NCBI GenBank assembly: GCA_021324045.1
Contig: JAJPJV010000034.1
Span: forward strand, 62,001 to 126,000
Length of the DNA: 64,000 nt
Direction: 5' to 3'
Source: Actinomycetota bacterium
Lineage (GTDB): Bacteria; Actinomycetota; Acidimicrobiia; Acidimicrobiales; RAAP-2
This document shows positions 37,862 to 46,900 of this stretch, one piece after another. A model generated the notes under the pieces. That model was not told where the DNA came from. It saw nothing but the letters and a program-made list of their open reading frames with translations, and made no database searches. Made by a program: the position numbers and the translations under genes. Numbering within the stretch: position 1 is the stretch's first letter; each line of letters starts with the position of its first letter.

Positions 37862-39897
37862 CGGACGTGCCGGACCCTGCCATGGTTCCTTCGACCGTCC
37901 GCGTGCACGGTGGCTACACGCTCACCGGCAGCCTCGAAGTCCCCGGCGACAAGTCCATCTCCCACCGAGCATTGCTCGTTGCGGCCCTCGCAGAGGGCGT
38001 GAGCACGCTGCGAGGACTCTCCGACGGCGACGATGTGCGACGAACTCGGAACGCGATCGAGGCAATTGGCGCCGCGGTCGAGCCCGGCCACCCTGGGCTC
38101 CGGATCGTCGGGGGCAGGGACCGTCTGCACGAGGCGGCCGGTGCGCTCGACTGCGGCAATTCCGGTACCACCATGCGGTTGGTGGCCGGTGTGGTCGCCG
38201 CGATGCCGTGGAAGACCGTCCTCGTCGGAGACGACTCGCTGTCGAGGCGACCGATGGACCGTATCGCGGTGCCTCTCCGCATGATGGGCGCCACGGTAAG
38301 TGGTCAAGGCACGCGCTGCCTCCCGCCGATCGAGGTCATCGGGGGAGCGCTTCGGGGCATCACCTGGACGCCGCCGATTGCGAGCGCTCAGGTCAAGTCG
38401 GCCATTCTCTTCGCCGGGGTGTGCGCCGACGGCGAGACGGTGGTCCACGAGCCGGTGCCGACTCGGACCCACACCGAGGTGTTGCTGGCCCGCGCTGGGG
38501 CCGACGTCGTCGTGGAAGGCTCGGCGCAGGGGCGAACCGTTCGCATCCACCGCTCGAGGCTCCGCCCGATCGACCTCGACGTCCCCGGCGATCCGTCGCA
38601 AGCGGCCTTTTGGGTCGTGGGCGCCACCGTCATCGCCGGGAGCGAGGTGCGGGTCGCCCGCCTGCACTCCTCGCCAGAACGCAGCGGCTTCCTCGAGGTC
38701 CTCTCGCGCATGGGGGCGCGCATCGAGGTGCTGCGGACCGGTGAAGCGGACATCGTCGACCTCGTCGCGCGCTGGAGTCGCCTGCGGGCGACTCGGGTCG
38801 AGGCTGCAGAGATCCCTTCCTTGGACGAAGTCCCAGCGCTGGCAGTCGCTGCCGCCGTCGCGGAAGGCACCACGATCTTCTCCGACGTGGGGGAGCTGCG
38901 GGTCAAAGAGAGCGATCGCCTTGCCGCCACCGTGGCCATGCTCCAAGCGTTCGGGGCCCGTGCGCAGGCCGTCGGGGACCAGCTCGTCGTCGAAGGGTTG
39001 GGACCCCGCGCTGCGCTGTCGGGAGCCTGCTTCGACAGCGCCGGCGACCACCGTCTGGCGATGGCAGCGACGATTGCCGCCCTCGCCGCGCAGGGCACCA
39101 GCACGATCACCGGCTTCGGCGGCGTCATGACGAGCTACCCCGGCTTCCTCGACGACCTCAGTCGCCTGGCAGGCGCCTCGGCATTCGAACCTGTCGACCA
39201 CGGCGCCACGACAGCGGACCCCGTTGACGCCGAGATCGGAGCCGCGGACAACCGAGCGCGTTCCGCCCGCCAGCGCGAGCGCCAGCCGGGCCGGGCACCA
39301 CTCATCGCTATCGACGGGCCTGCAGGTGCCGGGAAATCCACCGTGTCCAAGGCCGTCGCCCAGCGCCTCGGCCTCCAGCGGCTCGACACGGGCGCCATGT
39401 ACCGGGCAGTCGCCTGGGCAGCACTGGAGCGCGGGGTCGATCCAGCGGACGCTGAGGCGCTCGGCGCGCTGGCAGCCTCCGTCGACGTCGTCGTCGGGGC
39501 GCGGGTGACCGTCGACGGGGTCGATGTCACCGAGGCCATTCGCTCCCCCGAGGTCAACGAGGTCGTCTCGACGATCGCTGCGAACCCCGCTGTCCGTCGC
39601 GCCCTCGTCGCTCGCCAGCGACGTTGGGCAGCACAGCACCACGGTGGGGTCGTCGAAGGGCGGGACATCGGGACCGTCGTCTTTCCCGAGGCGGACCTCA
39701 AGGTGTTCCTGACCGCCTCGCCGCAGGAGCGTGCCCGCCGTCGCGGGGACGAGGCACCGGCAACCATCGCCCGCCGCGATCATCTCGACGCCACGAGGGC
39801 CGCCTCCCCCCTTCGCGCCGCGCCCGATGCCCACATCATCGACACCACGAGCCGCACGGTGGAAGACGTCGTCGACGAGATCCTCTCGTGGTGCTGA
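37858..39897 (+). CDS. aroA-cmk: Fused EPSP synthase (AroA) and cytidylate kinase (Cmk)
   Basis: A single 679-residue protein. Residues 1 to about 447 are 5-enolpyruvylshikimate-3-phosphate synthase: LEVPGDKSISHRALLVAALA, LDCGNSGTTMRLVAGVVAAM, RRPMDRIAVPLRMMGA, SAQVKSAILFAGV and GELRVKESDRLAATVAMLQ. After a 30-residue charged linker, residues from about 481 are CMP/dCMP kinase: IAIDGPAGAGKSTVSKAVAQ, LDTGAMYRAVAWAALERGVD, VVEGRDIGTVVFPEADLKVF and ERARRRGDE. Both halves keep their catalytic motifs. In most actinobacteria cmk is separate at this place. The shared linker is Arg/Gln-rich. Confidence 0.95.
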   Translation: MTDVPDPAMVPSTVRVHGGYTLTGSLEVPGDKSISHRALLVAALAEGVSTLRGLSDGDDVRRTRNAIEAIGAAVEPGHPGLRIVGGRDRLHEAAGALDCGNSGTTMRLVAGVVAAMPWKTVLVGDDSLSRRPMDRIAVPLRMMGATVSGQGTRCLPPIEVIGGALRGITWTPPIASAQVKSAILFAGVCADGETVVHEPVPTRTHTEVLLARAGADVVVEGSAQGRTVRIHRSRLRPIDLDVPGDPSQAAFWVVGATVIAGSEVRVARLHSSPERSGFLEVLSRMGARIEVLRTGEADIVDLVARWSRLRATRVEAAEIPSLDEVPALAVAAAVAEGTTIFSDVGELRVKESDRLAATVAMLQAFGARAQAVGDQLVVEGLGPRAALSGACFDSAGDHRLAMAATIAALAAQGTSTITGFGGVMTSYPGFLDDLSRLAGASAFEPVDHGATTADPVDAEIGAADNRARSARQRERQPGRAPLIAIDGPAGAGKSTVSKAVAQRLGLQRLDTGAMYRAVAWAALERGVDPADAEALGALAASVDVVVGARVTVDGVDVTEAIRSPEVNEVVSTIAANPAVRRALVARQRRWAAQHHGGVVEGRDIGTVVFPEADLKVFLTASPQERARRRGDEAPATIARRDHLDATRAASPLRAAPDAHIIDTTSRTVEDVVDEILSWC

Positions 39898-40646
39898 GGA
39901 CCCACGCCCCCGGGCGAGCTCCGTTCCACCCAGATGCTCGCCGTTCGCTCCTCTATCGCGTCCTTCGCGGCGGGCTCTGGGTGTTCATGGCACTGTGGTT
40001 CCGTCCCGTGGTCGTCGGCCGGGAAAAGGTTCCTCCCTCCGGGCCTGTGCTCATCGCACCGGTCCATCGCTCCTTCATCGATTTCGGCTTTGCCGGTTTC
40101 GTCACCTCTCGCAAGCTCTTCTTCATGGCGAAGGAGGAGCTCTGGCACAGCCGCCTCCTCGGATGGGTGCTCGAACGGCTCGGGGTGTTTCCCGTCAATC
40201 GCAGCGGCACGGATCGGGACGCCCTGTACCGAGCCGAGGAGGTCCTCCGTCGCGGGCTCGTCCTGGTGATGTTCCCCGAGGGCACACGCCAGGCAGGAGC
40301 CACGGTGAAGGAGATCTTGGAGGGGGCAGCGTTCGTCGCTCTGCGAACGGGCGCCACGATCGTGCCACTGGGGATCGGGGGGTCCGATCGAGCGATGCCC
40401 AAGGGCAGCGTGTTCCCGCGACCGACCCGCGTCCGGGTCGTGGTCGGCGACCCCCTCGTGCCCTCTTCCTCCCGTGGCCTCGGTAGGGAAGCGCCAGGTG
40501 GCACCGAGAGCCCGCGGCGCCAGGCCAACGACCCGACGGGGAGCGGGTCGAAGACCCTCACCCGCACCCCACGCCGTGAGGTGCACCGGTTGACCGAAGA
40601 GCTCCGGGCGCGGATCCAGGCTGCTTACGATGCCGCGCGAGCCTGA
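39888..40646 (+). CDS. 1-acyl-sn-glycerol-3-phosphate acyltransferase (PlsC family)
   Basis: A 252-residue protein that acylates lysophosphatidate. The catalytic HX4D motif is in APVHRSFIDFGFAGFVTSRK, then KEELWHSRLLGWVLERLGVF, PVNRSGTDRD and the substrate motif VMFPEGTRQAGATVKEILEG, GATIVPLGIGG. Start is one of two adjacent GTGs (39888 or 39891), overlapping the aroA-cmk stop. The last 70 residues are basic and low in complexity. A PlsC-like gene between cmk and der is common in actinobacteria. It overlaps the convergent glycosyltransferase gene by 22 nt. Confidence 0.88.
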   Translation: MVLRTHAPGRAPFHPDARRSLLYRVLRGGLWVFMALWFRPVVVGREKVPPSGPVLIAPVHRSFIDFGFAGFVTSRKLFFMAKEELWHSRLLGWVLERLGVFPVNRSGTDRDALYRAEEVLRRGLVLVMFPEGTRQAGATVKEILEGAAFVALRTGATIVPLGIGGSDRAMPKGSVFPRPTRVRVVVGDPLVPSSSRGLGREAPGGTESPRRQANDPTGSGSKTLTRTPRREVHRLTEELRARIQAAYDAARA

Positions 40647-41434
40647 GCTGCTCGGCGTTCCCGCGCCCAGGTTCGGATGATCACCTGGGCATAGCGCAGG
40701 CCGAAGCGCAGGTTCGATCCCTTCTTCGATCCCCCCGCGGCCCGTGGCCGCCAAACCGTCGGGCATTCGGCGACGCGCCACCCTCGACTGAGTGCGGTAA
40801 TGAGGAGCTCGGCCGTCTGGTACTGGGGTTGTTCGAGCCGTGCGACGACGTCCGCCAACAGCGTGGCCCGAAGGGCTCGATAGCCATTCGAGGTGTCCGT
40901 CAGGCGGGCACCCGTCAGCCGGTTGATCAACCAGGCGAAGACCACCACCCCCATCCGGCGAACCCGATCGGTGGTCTGGTCGACCCCGAGGCGTCGCGAG
41001 GCGACGACGAAGTCCGCGCGGCCGTCAACGAGCGGTTCGAGCAGGGTGGGCAGTTCCATCGGATCGTTCTGGCCATCGGCGTCGAGGGTCACCACGTACT
41101 CGGTGCCACCCTCGAGGCAGAGCTGGTAGCCGACCCGCAGCGCGACGCCGTGACCGAGATTGCGCTCGAACACCACGGTCAGGGCTCCCGACGCCACGGC
41201 GATGCGATCGGTTCCGTCGCTTCCCCCATCGACGACGACGAGCACCGAGACCGGCAGGCCCAAGGCCGCTGCCGGCATGCGCTTGAGGACGTCTCCGATC
41301 GTGCCGGCTTCATCGTAGGCACAGATGAGCGCAGTGACCGGATGGAGGTGGAAGTCCGGGTGCCGGTCGTGGAAATCAGCAAGGGCGGCAGCGACGACCT
41401 GCCGCTCGAGCCCGCCGCGGTCGCCGTCGCTCAC
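40625..41434 (-). CDS. Glycosyltransferase family 2 (DPM1/UppP-glucosyl type)
   Basis: A 269-residue protein with the GT-A core HPVTALICAYDEAGTIGDVL, VLVVVDGGSDGTDRIAVA, VVFERNLGHGVALRVGYQL, YVVTLDADGQNDPMELPTLL (DxD) and DFVVASRRL. A later motif, LTDTSNGYRALRATLLADVV, is typical of dolichol/polyprenyl-phosphate sugar synthases. No C-terminal membrane pair is seen, so it is a soluble DPM1-like enzyme. It probably makes a polyprenyl-phosphate sugar for surface glycan or protein glycosylation. Its start overlaps the ispH stop (GTGA). Confidence 0.85.
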   Translation of the reverse strand: MSDGDRGGLERQVVAAALADFHDRHPDFHLHPVTALICAYDEAGTIGDVLKRMPAAALGLPVSVLVVVDGGSDGTDRIAVASGALTVVFERNLGHGVALRVGYQLCLEGGTEYVVTLDADGQNDPMELPTLLEPLVDGRADFVVASRRLGVDQTTDRVRRMGVVVFAWLINRLTGARLTDTSNGYRALRATLLADVVARLEQPQYQTAELLITALSRGWRVAECPTVWRPRAAGGSKKGSNLRFGLRYAQVIIRTWARERRAAQARAAS

Positions 41435-42483
41435 GAGGACAGCGCGAGCAAGACCGAAGCCGCCGACACCCCCCGATCCTCGGACAGCGGCTCGAACCCC
41501 GCTTCCTGCTCGCCCCTCGGCGCACCGACGAGGACGCCGAGCACCAAGGCCAGGGCACGCAAGAGCTCGCGCAGCTCTGGAGGCGGCGGGAAGTACTCGT
41601 CCTCGGTCGTGACTCTCACGACCTCGACGCCATGGCGCGGGGCGAGGCGCTCGATGACTGCCTCGACGAGCGCCTCGGGGGCAGAAGCGCCGGCGGTCAC
41701 CCCAACGGTGCCCTCAAGATCCCCAGGAAGCTCTCCGGCGGCATCGACCCGGACGACTCGTGCGGCGCCCGACGCGATCGCCACCTTCTCGAGGGCGACC
41801 GTGTTGGAGGAATTGGCGGAGCCGATGACGACGACGGCATCGGCCCTTCGGGCGATCTGGCGAAGTGCGGCCTGGCGGTTCGTGGTGGCGAAACACAGGT
41901 CACTTCGGCCCGGCATCCAAAGATCCGGGAAGCGCTTCCGAGCGGCCTCCATCAGACCCTGCCACTCGTCGTGGCTCAGCGTCGTCTGAGCGAGCAGCGC
42001 CACCGGCGTACCCGGGGCAACCGCGACCGCAGCGAGGTCCTCTTCGCTTTGGACCAGGTGGGCAGCCTCCGGGGCCACCGCCATCGTCCCGACGGCCTCT
42101 TCGTGGCCCGCGTGGCCGACGTAGATCACGGTGTAGCCCTTGCGGCTCCGCGTCTTGAGCTCATGGTGCACCTTGGTCACCAGCGGGCACACGGCATCGA
42201 TGACAAGGCCGGCGCGTCCGCGCGCCGCCTCGACGACATCCGGTGCCGTGCCATGCGCGCTGAGCATCAGGGGCGCGCCCTCGGGCACCTCGGAGACGTC
42301 GTCGACGAAGACCACTCCCTGTGCCCGGAACTGCTCGACGACTGCCTGGTTGTGGACGATCTCGTGATAGCAGTACACGGGGCCGTCGAAGACCCGCACC
42401 ATCCACGCCAACGCCTTGATGGCCTTTTCAACGCCCGCGCAGAAACCCCGTGGTTCTGCAAGAAGGACGCGATCGACCGCCAC
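41431..42483 (-). CDS. ispH: 4-hydroxy-3-methylbut-2-enyl diphosphate reductase
   Basis: Last enzyme of the MEP pathway, converting HMBPP to IPP and DMAPP with a [4Fe-4S] cluster. The start is GTG 42483, giving VAVDRVLLAEPRGFCAGVEK. All three cluster cysteines are present: GFCAGV, DAVCPLVTKVH and DLCFATTNRQ. Further motifs: YCYHEIVHNQAVVEQFRAQG, HGTAPDVVEAARGR, IGSANSSNTVALEKVA and GVTAGASAPEALVEAVIERL. Length 350 residues, with a C-terminal tail of about 40 residues beyond the family core. A longer upstream reading is rejected because it has no homology. Confidence 0.94.
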   Translation of the reverse strand: MAVDRVLLAEPRGFCAGVEKAIKALAWMVRVFDGPVYCYHEIVHNQAVVEQFRAQGVVFVDDVSEVPEGAPLMLSAHGTAPDVVEAARGRAGLVIDAVCPLVTKVHHELKTRSRKGYTVIYVGHAGHEEAVGTMAVAPEAAHLVQSEEDLAAVAVAPGTPVALLAQTTLSHDEWQGLMEAARKRFPDLWMPGRSDLCFATTNRQAALRQIARRADAVVVIGSANSSNTVALEKVAIASGAARVVRVDAAGELPGDLEGTVGVTAGASAPEALVEAVIERLAPRHGVEVVRVTTEDEYFPPPPELRELLRALALVLGVLVGAPRGEQEAGFEPLSEDRGVSAASVLLALSS

Positions 42484-42585
42484 GAACGCCAGGTTACCGG
42501 CCGGGCCGGGCGCTCCCGGGACGCCCCCGCCTGCGGGAGCTGGCCACGGCGAAAGGCGCCGGAATGGCGCCGATAGCCTGGATCC

Positions 42586-43992
42586 ATGCCAGCGCCCCGA
42601 ATCACGGCAATCGCGCCGTGCTCGCCGGCGCAGGCCGCAGGCCTGGCGGTGGGGGACGAGATCATCTCGCTCAACGGACGCCAGCCCACCGACGTCATCG
42701 AATACCACCAGCTGGTCGACGCCGAGTTCCTCGAAATCCTGGTTCGCCGGGGTGGCGCCGGCGTTCACCGGCGCGTCGAGGTTCACAAGGAGGCTGGGGC
42801 GCCGCTGGGCATCGAGGTCTCAGCCGCGGTGTTCGATCGAGTGCGGACTTGTGACAACCATTGCGCCTTCTGCTTCATCTACCAGCTCCCCAAGGGAATG
42901 CGGCGAAGCCTCTACCTCAAAGACGATGACTACCGCCTGTCCTTTCTGTATGGGAACTTCACGACGTTGACACGCTTCACCGAGCTCGACCTCGAACGGG
43001 TCCTCGAAGAGCGCCTCGGTCCGTTGTTCGTGTCCATCCACGCGACAGACCCGTTGGTCCGTGCCGCCCTGCTTCGGAACCCGAAGGGAGCGACGAGCCT
43101 CCGGTGGCTGCGCGCCTTGCTCAACGGCGGCATCGAGGTCCACGGGCAAGTCGTCGTCTGTCCCGGGATCAACGATGGCCACGTCCTGGAAGACACGCTG
43201 TGCGGGGTGCTCGACGAGTACCCGAGGCTGGCTTCCCTCGGCGTCGTCCCGCTGGGCCTGAGCCGCTTCTCGACGGAGCCTGATCTGCGGCCCCATAGCC
43301 CCAAAGAGGCCGCAGCCGTGTGCCAGACGGTGAGCGAGTGGCAGGAGATCTACCGCTCGGTCCTCGGCCGGCGGTTGGTCTTCGCCGCGGACGAGTACTA
43401 CCTCCTCGCGGGGGAACCGTTCCCTCCCGCCGAGGCGTACGAAGGATTCCCCCAGCACGAGAATGGGATCGGCATGGTTCGCGCCTTCGAGGAGGCCTTC
43501 GACGGTGCGGCGTGCAGTCGTGAAGGTGGGGCCTCGGGCGTGCGCGCCGGGTTCTTTGCCTGGGTGGACGGTGCCCCGCCAGCCGGGTACCGTGCCCCTC
43601 GCAGCCACGTCGCCGCTCAGCGCCAAGCTCTTGGGCAAGATGCTCCGGTCGCGGTGGTCACCGGGCACTACGGGGCCCAGGTGCTCGAACCCTGCATCAG
43701 CCGGGCACGCGTCGAGGCCCGGCTCATTACCGTGGAGAACCGCTTCTTCGGCGGGAACATCGGGGTCGCCGGACTGCTCACCGGAACCGACGTGGCTTCG
43801 GTCCTCGAGAACGAACCGGCAGGCCACCGCTACCTGCTGCCCGACGCCTGCCTCTCGGGAGATCGCTTCCTCGACGGGGTGACCGTTGCGGACCTCCCCA
43901 GGGCAGTCGAGGTGGTCCCCTCCGACGGGCGCTCGTTTCGCCTCGCCCTGGAACGTCCCGACCAGCTGACAGGTACCAACGCGGCACCATGA
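42586..43992 (+). CDS. DUF512 radical SAM protein (TIGR03279 family)
   Basis: A 468-residue protein. The N-terminus is PDZ-like (SPAQAAGLAVGDEIISLNGR). The radical SAM motif CX3CX2C is present as CDNHCAFCFIYQLPKGMRRS (Cys89, Cys93, Cys96), followed by LKDDDYRLSFLYGNFTTLTR and SIHATDPLVRAALLRN. The C-terminal DUF512 domain reads AADEYYLLAGEPFPPAEAYE, GFPQHENGIGMVRAFEEA and LPDACLSGDRFLDGVTVADL. The family is widespread next to der in Firmicutes and actinobacteria; its reaction is not known to me. It overlaps der by four bases, implying a link to ribosome assembly. Confidence 0.9.
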   Translation: MPAPRITAIAPCSPAQAAGLAVGDEIISLNGRQPTDVIEYHQLVDAEFLEILVRRGGAGVHRRVEVHKEAGAPLGIEVSAAVFDRVRTCDNHCAFCFIYQLPKGMRRSLYLKDDDYRLSFLYGNFTTLTRFTELDLERVLEERLGPLFVSIHATDPLVRAALLRNPKGATSLRWLRALLNGGIEVHGQVVVCPGINDGHVLEDTLCGVLDEYPRLASLGVVPLGLSRFSTEPDLRPHSPKEAAAVCQTVSEWQEIYRSVLGRRLVFAADEYYLLAGEPFPPAEAYEGFPQHENGIGMVRAFEEAFDGAACSREGGASGVRAGFFAWVDGAPPAGYRAPRSHVAAQRQALGQDAPVAVVTGHYGAQVLEPCISRARVEARLITVENRFFGGNIGVAGLLTGTDVASVLENEPAGHRYLLPDACLSGDRFLDGVTVADLPRAVEVVPSDGRSFRLALERPDQLTGTNAAP

Positions 43993-45416
43993 GCCAGGCA
44001 CCAATGCGATCCCCGGAGCTGCCCGTGGTTGCCATCGTTGGGCGCCCCAACGTGGGCAAGTCCACCCTGTTCAACCGGATCGCCGGTCGCCGGGTCGCAG
44101 TCGTCGAAGCGGAGCCTGGCGTGACCCGGGACCGGAACGCGATCGAGGCCGAGTGGCGTGGGGTTCGCTTCTCGATCGTCGACACGGGCGGATGGGAGGC
44201 ACGCGGCGACGAGCTGACCGCCAAGGTGACCACCCAGGCGGAAGCAGCCATGCGGGAGGCTGCCGTCGTGCTCTTCGTCGTCGACGTGAACGTCGGCGTG
44301 ACCGAGGACGATCTCGCAGTGGCCAAGGTCGTGCGCCGACTCGAGGTGCCGGTACTCCTCGTCGTCAACAAAGTGGATGACCAACGGCGCGAGCTGCACG
44401 CCTGGGAGTTCGCCTCGCTGGGGCTGGGCGACCCGATCACGGTGAGCGCGCTCCACGGGCGCCAGAGCGGTGATCTGCTCGATGCCGTCGTCGGCCTCTT
44501 GGACCACGAGCCACGAGGGGAGCCCCCACGCCAACCGCACCTGGCAATGCGCCACGCTGCGCAGCGCAACGGATCGGACTCCAACCTCGCTGACGGTAAC
44601 GGGGGAACGCGTGAAGACCTGGGGGCACGAACGCCCCGGGTCGCCATCGTCGGGCGCCCCAATGCGGGCAAGTCCACGCTCTTCAACCGCTTGGTCGGTG
44701 AAGAACGCGCCATCGTTCATGACATCCCAGGAACGACCCGCGATGCCATCGACACCGTGATCGAAACAGCGCTCGGGCCGCTGTGCGTCATCGATACCGC
44801 CGGCATGCGACGGCCCTCGAGAACCCAGCGAGGCACCGAGCACTACGCGGTCTTGCGAGCGCTGTCCTCGCTCGAGACCGCGGACGTGGCGCTGCTCGTC
44901 ATCGACGCCACTGTCGGGGTCACCCACCAGGATCAGCGGCTCGCAGAACGCATCGAAGCCGTGGGCTGCCCCGTCGTGGTGCTGCTCAACAAATGGGACC
45001 TGGTCAAGACGCAAGAGCGGGAACTGGTGCTCGAGGGAGTCGCGGACCGCCTCGCGTTCATCGGGCCGGCGCCAGTGCTCCGGATCTCTGCTCGAACCGG
45101 CCGTGGAGTGCAGCGAATCCTCCCCGCCCTTCAAGCCGCGATCGGTTCGTACCGCAAGCGGATCCCGACCGGAGCACTCAACCGCGCCTTGCAGGACCTG
45201 CAAGCGGCGGTGCCGCCCAAAGGGGCACGGATTCGCTACGGCGTGCAGGGCGCGATCGAACCGCCAACCTTCACCTTGTTCGCCTCGGCGCGCCTCGCCG
45301 AGCACTACCTGCGCTACGTGGAACGGGGGCTGCGCGAGCGTTTCGGGATCGGACCGACGCCGATCAAGCTGCGCGTCCGTGTGGAGGGTCGGACGAAGAG
45401 CGGGGTGAGGCGCTGA
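43989..45416 (+). CDS. der: Ribosome-associated GTPase Der (EngA)
   Basis: A 475-residue protein with two GTPase domains and a C-terminal KH-like domain, needed for 50S assembly. G1 motifs: VVAIVGRPNVGKSTLFNRIA and VAIVGRPNAGKSTLFNRLVG. G3/G4 in domain 1: VDTGGWEARGDELTA and VVNKVD; in domain 2: IDTAGMRRPSRTQRGTEHYA and LLNKWDLVK. KH domain: YGVQGAIEPPTFTLFASARL and LRERFGIGPTPIKLRVR. The linker between G domains (about residues 175-215) is long and low in complexity. The zinc-ribbon gene starts immediately after the stop. Confidence 0.96.
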   Translation: MSQAPMRSPELPVVAIVGRPNVGKSTLFNRIAGRRVAVVEAEPGVTRDRNAIEAEWRGVRFSIVDTGGWEARGDELTAKVTTQAEAAMREAAVVLFVVDVNVGVTEDDLAVAKVVRRLEVPVLLVVNKVDDQRRELHAWEFASLGLGDPITVSALHGRQSGDLLDAVVGLLDHEPRGEPPRQPHLAMRHAAQRNGSDSNLADGNGGTREDLGARTPRVAIVGRPNAGKSTLFNRLVGEERAIVHDIPGTTRDAIDTVIETALGPLCVIDTAGMRRPSRTQRGTEHYAVLRALSSLETADVALLVIDATVGVTHQDQRLAERIEAVGCPVVVLLNKWDLVKTQERELVLEGVADRLAFIGPAPVLRISARTGRGVQRILPALQAAIGSYRKRIPTGALNRALQDLQAAVPPKGARIRYGVQGAIEPPTFTLFASARLAEHYLRYVERGLRERFGIGPTPIKLRVRVEGRTKSGVRR

Positions 45417-45620
45417 ATGCCCTGGTGCGACCGGTGCGACCAAATCGTCGAAGACGAGGAACTGGCCGAGGACTGCCTCTGCCCGACCTGTGGCACGACC
45501 CTCGTCGAGCCGCAGCGGCGCCCGATCCCCTGGACCTTCCGGTTCATGCTGGTCGCCTTCGTCGGCTATCTCGGCTACCGCATCTACCAGGGCCTGACCT
45601 GGGTGGCGCACCATCTCTGA
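45417..45620 (+). CDS. Small zinc-ribbon membrane protein
   Basis: A 67-residue protein. The N-terminus is a zinc ribbon with MPWCDRCDQIVEDEELAEDC and LCPTCGTTL, giving two CxxC pairs plus one extra Cys. One membrane helix follows (about residues 40-60, FMLVAFVGYLGYRIYQGL). The ATG follows the der stop with no spacer, so it is translated by reinitiation with der. Similar ribbon-helix proteins occur after der in actinobacteria. Function unknown; the link to a ribosome-assembly GTPase is contextual. Confidence 0.75.
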   Translation: MPWCDRCDQIVEDEELAEDCLCPTCGTTLVEPQRRPIPWTFRFMLVAFVGYLGYRIYQGLTWVAHHL

Positions 45621-45679
45621 GCCATTGGGTGCACTGCAGCATCGGCAGCTCCCTGTCGCGAGCGCACTGGAGGACCACG

Positions 45680-46825
45680 TTGAACACGATGACCACTGCA
45701 GATCCCCCAGACCTCTTGGTCATCGATGCCGACGGCCACACCTTCGAGCCGCGTGACCTGCTGGAGCGCTACCTCGACAAGAAGTATCGGGGCCGCATCG
45801 GGGAGCACGCGTCCGGACCCTTGATCGACGGTCGGCCGGCGATGCAGCACCCCCCAGGTGCCCTCGAGGCGCTCCGCTTCGATCCCCAAACCATCGGGCA
45901 ACGCTTCGGTGACATCGCCGCCGACCACTTCAGCGCGCAGGCCGTGCGACGAGCGCTCGACGTCGAAGGCATCGACGTCTCCGTCCTCTACGGCCCGCTG
46001 TATGAGTGTTGGATCGAGGGGATGGATCCCGAACTTGCCTACGCCATCGCCCGCGCCTACAGCCGATGGCTGGTCGAATACATAGCGGACGCTGGCGGGC
46101 GGCTTCTCGGTGCTGCACCGATCCCGTTCTTCGACGTCGAGCTTGCGCTCCGAGCGATCGACTACGCCGTTCACGAGCTGGGCCTGCGTGCCTTTTGGAC
46201 CCGACCGAACCCCGTAGGCGGGAGGATGCTGGGGGAGCAGGTCTTCGATCCGATCTTCGATGCCATCGAAGGGTTGGACGCCCCGCTTTGCTTCCATGAG
46301 GGCTCCGGTTCGCTGATGCACAACATCGGGACCGATCGCTTCGGACACAGCACGTGGTTCGAGCAGCACGCCTGCGTCCACCCGATGGAGCAGCAGATGC
46401 TCCTGGCGTCGCTCGTCGTGCAAGGGGTCTTCGAGCGCCATCCCCGGTTAAGGGTCGCGTTCTTGGAGTCCGGGGCCGCCTGGGCCCCTGCCTGGCTCCA
46501 CCGCCTCGACGAGCATGCCGAGCTCGTCGCCTGGAAGGATGCCCCCTCCCTCACCGCAACGCCTACCGAGTACTTCAAGCGCCAGTGTTTCATCTCCTGC
46601 GATCCGGGCGAGGAGCTCCTTTACCAGGTCGTCGACTTCCTCGGTGCCCAGAACGTCGTCTTCGCGACGGATTTTCCTCACCCTGACGCCAAGTACCCCA
46701 ATGCGCTCAAGTCGTTCCTCGAGCTGCCTCGCGTGGATGCAGCAACCAAACGAAAGATCCTCTGGGACAACGCCTTGCGCCTCTATGGCCTCGAGGGCAC
46801 CAGCCTGCCGAGAGCATCCCGATGA
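45680..46825 (+). CDS. Amidohydrolase-2 family (ACMSD-like) metal-dependent hydrolase
   Basis: A 381-residue TIM-barrel protein. Metal ligands fit: DADGHTFEP (Asp/His of strand 1), CFHEGSGSLMHNIG (His), FLESGAAWAPAWLHRLDEH and FATDFPHPDAKYPN (Asp). The family decarboxylates or hydrolyses aromatic or cyclic acids. TTG 45680 is preceded by GGAGG at the right spacing, so I prefer it over ATG 45689. The gene is 59 nt after the zinc-ribbon gene. A substrate cannot be assigned; ACMSD-like members act on 2-carboxymuconate-type intermediates. The stop codon lies inside a perfect 16-bp tandem repeat. Confidence 0.85.
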   Translation: MNTMTTADPPDLLVIDADGHTFEPRDLLERYLDKKYRGRIGEHASGPLIDGRPAMQHPPGALEALRFDPQTIGQRFGDIAADHFSAQAVRRALDVEGIDVSVLYGPLYECWIEGMDPELAYAIARAYSRWLVEYIADAGGRLLGAAPIPFFDVELALRAIDYAVHELGLRAFWTRPNPVGGRMLGEQVFDPIFDAIEGLDAPLCFHEGSGSLMHNIGTDRFGHSTWFEQHACVHPMEQQMLLASLVVQGVFERHPRLRVAFLESGAAWAPAWLHRLDEHAELVAWKDAPSLTATPTEYFKRQCFISCDPGEELLYQVVDFLGAQNVVFATDFPHPDAKYPNALKSFLELPRVDAATKRKILWDNALRLYGLEGTSLPRASR

Positions 46826-46853
46826 GGTCTCAGTGATATGAGGTCTCAGTGAT
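46822..46853. repeat. Perfect 16-bp tandem duplication at a stop codon
   Basis: ATGAGGTCTCAGTGAT occurs twice head to tail (46822-46837 and 46838-46853). The TGA stop of the amidohydrolase gene lies in the first copy. It is probably a slippage duplication. Confidence 0.85.
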
Positions 46854-46900
46854 GACGACGCACCTCGTGCCCAGGCGGACCTCGGGAATGCGAGCGTGGT

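Noticed and set aside
37831-39834. A 667-codon minus-strand frame opposite aroA-cmk
   Set aside because: Antisense shadow of a well-supported gene; high-GC DNA commonly leaves such frames open.
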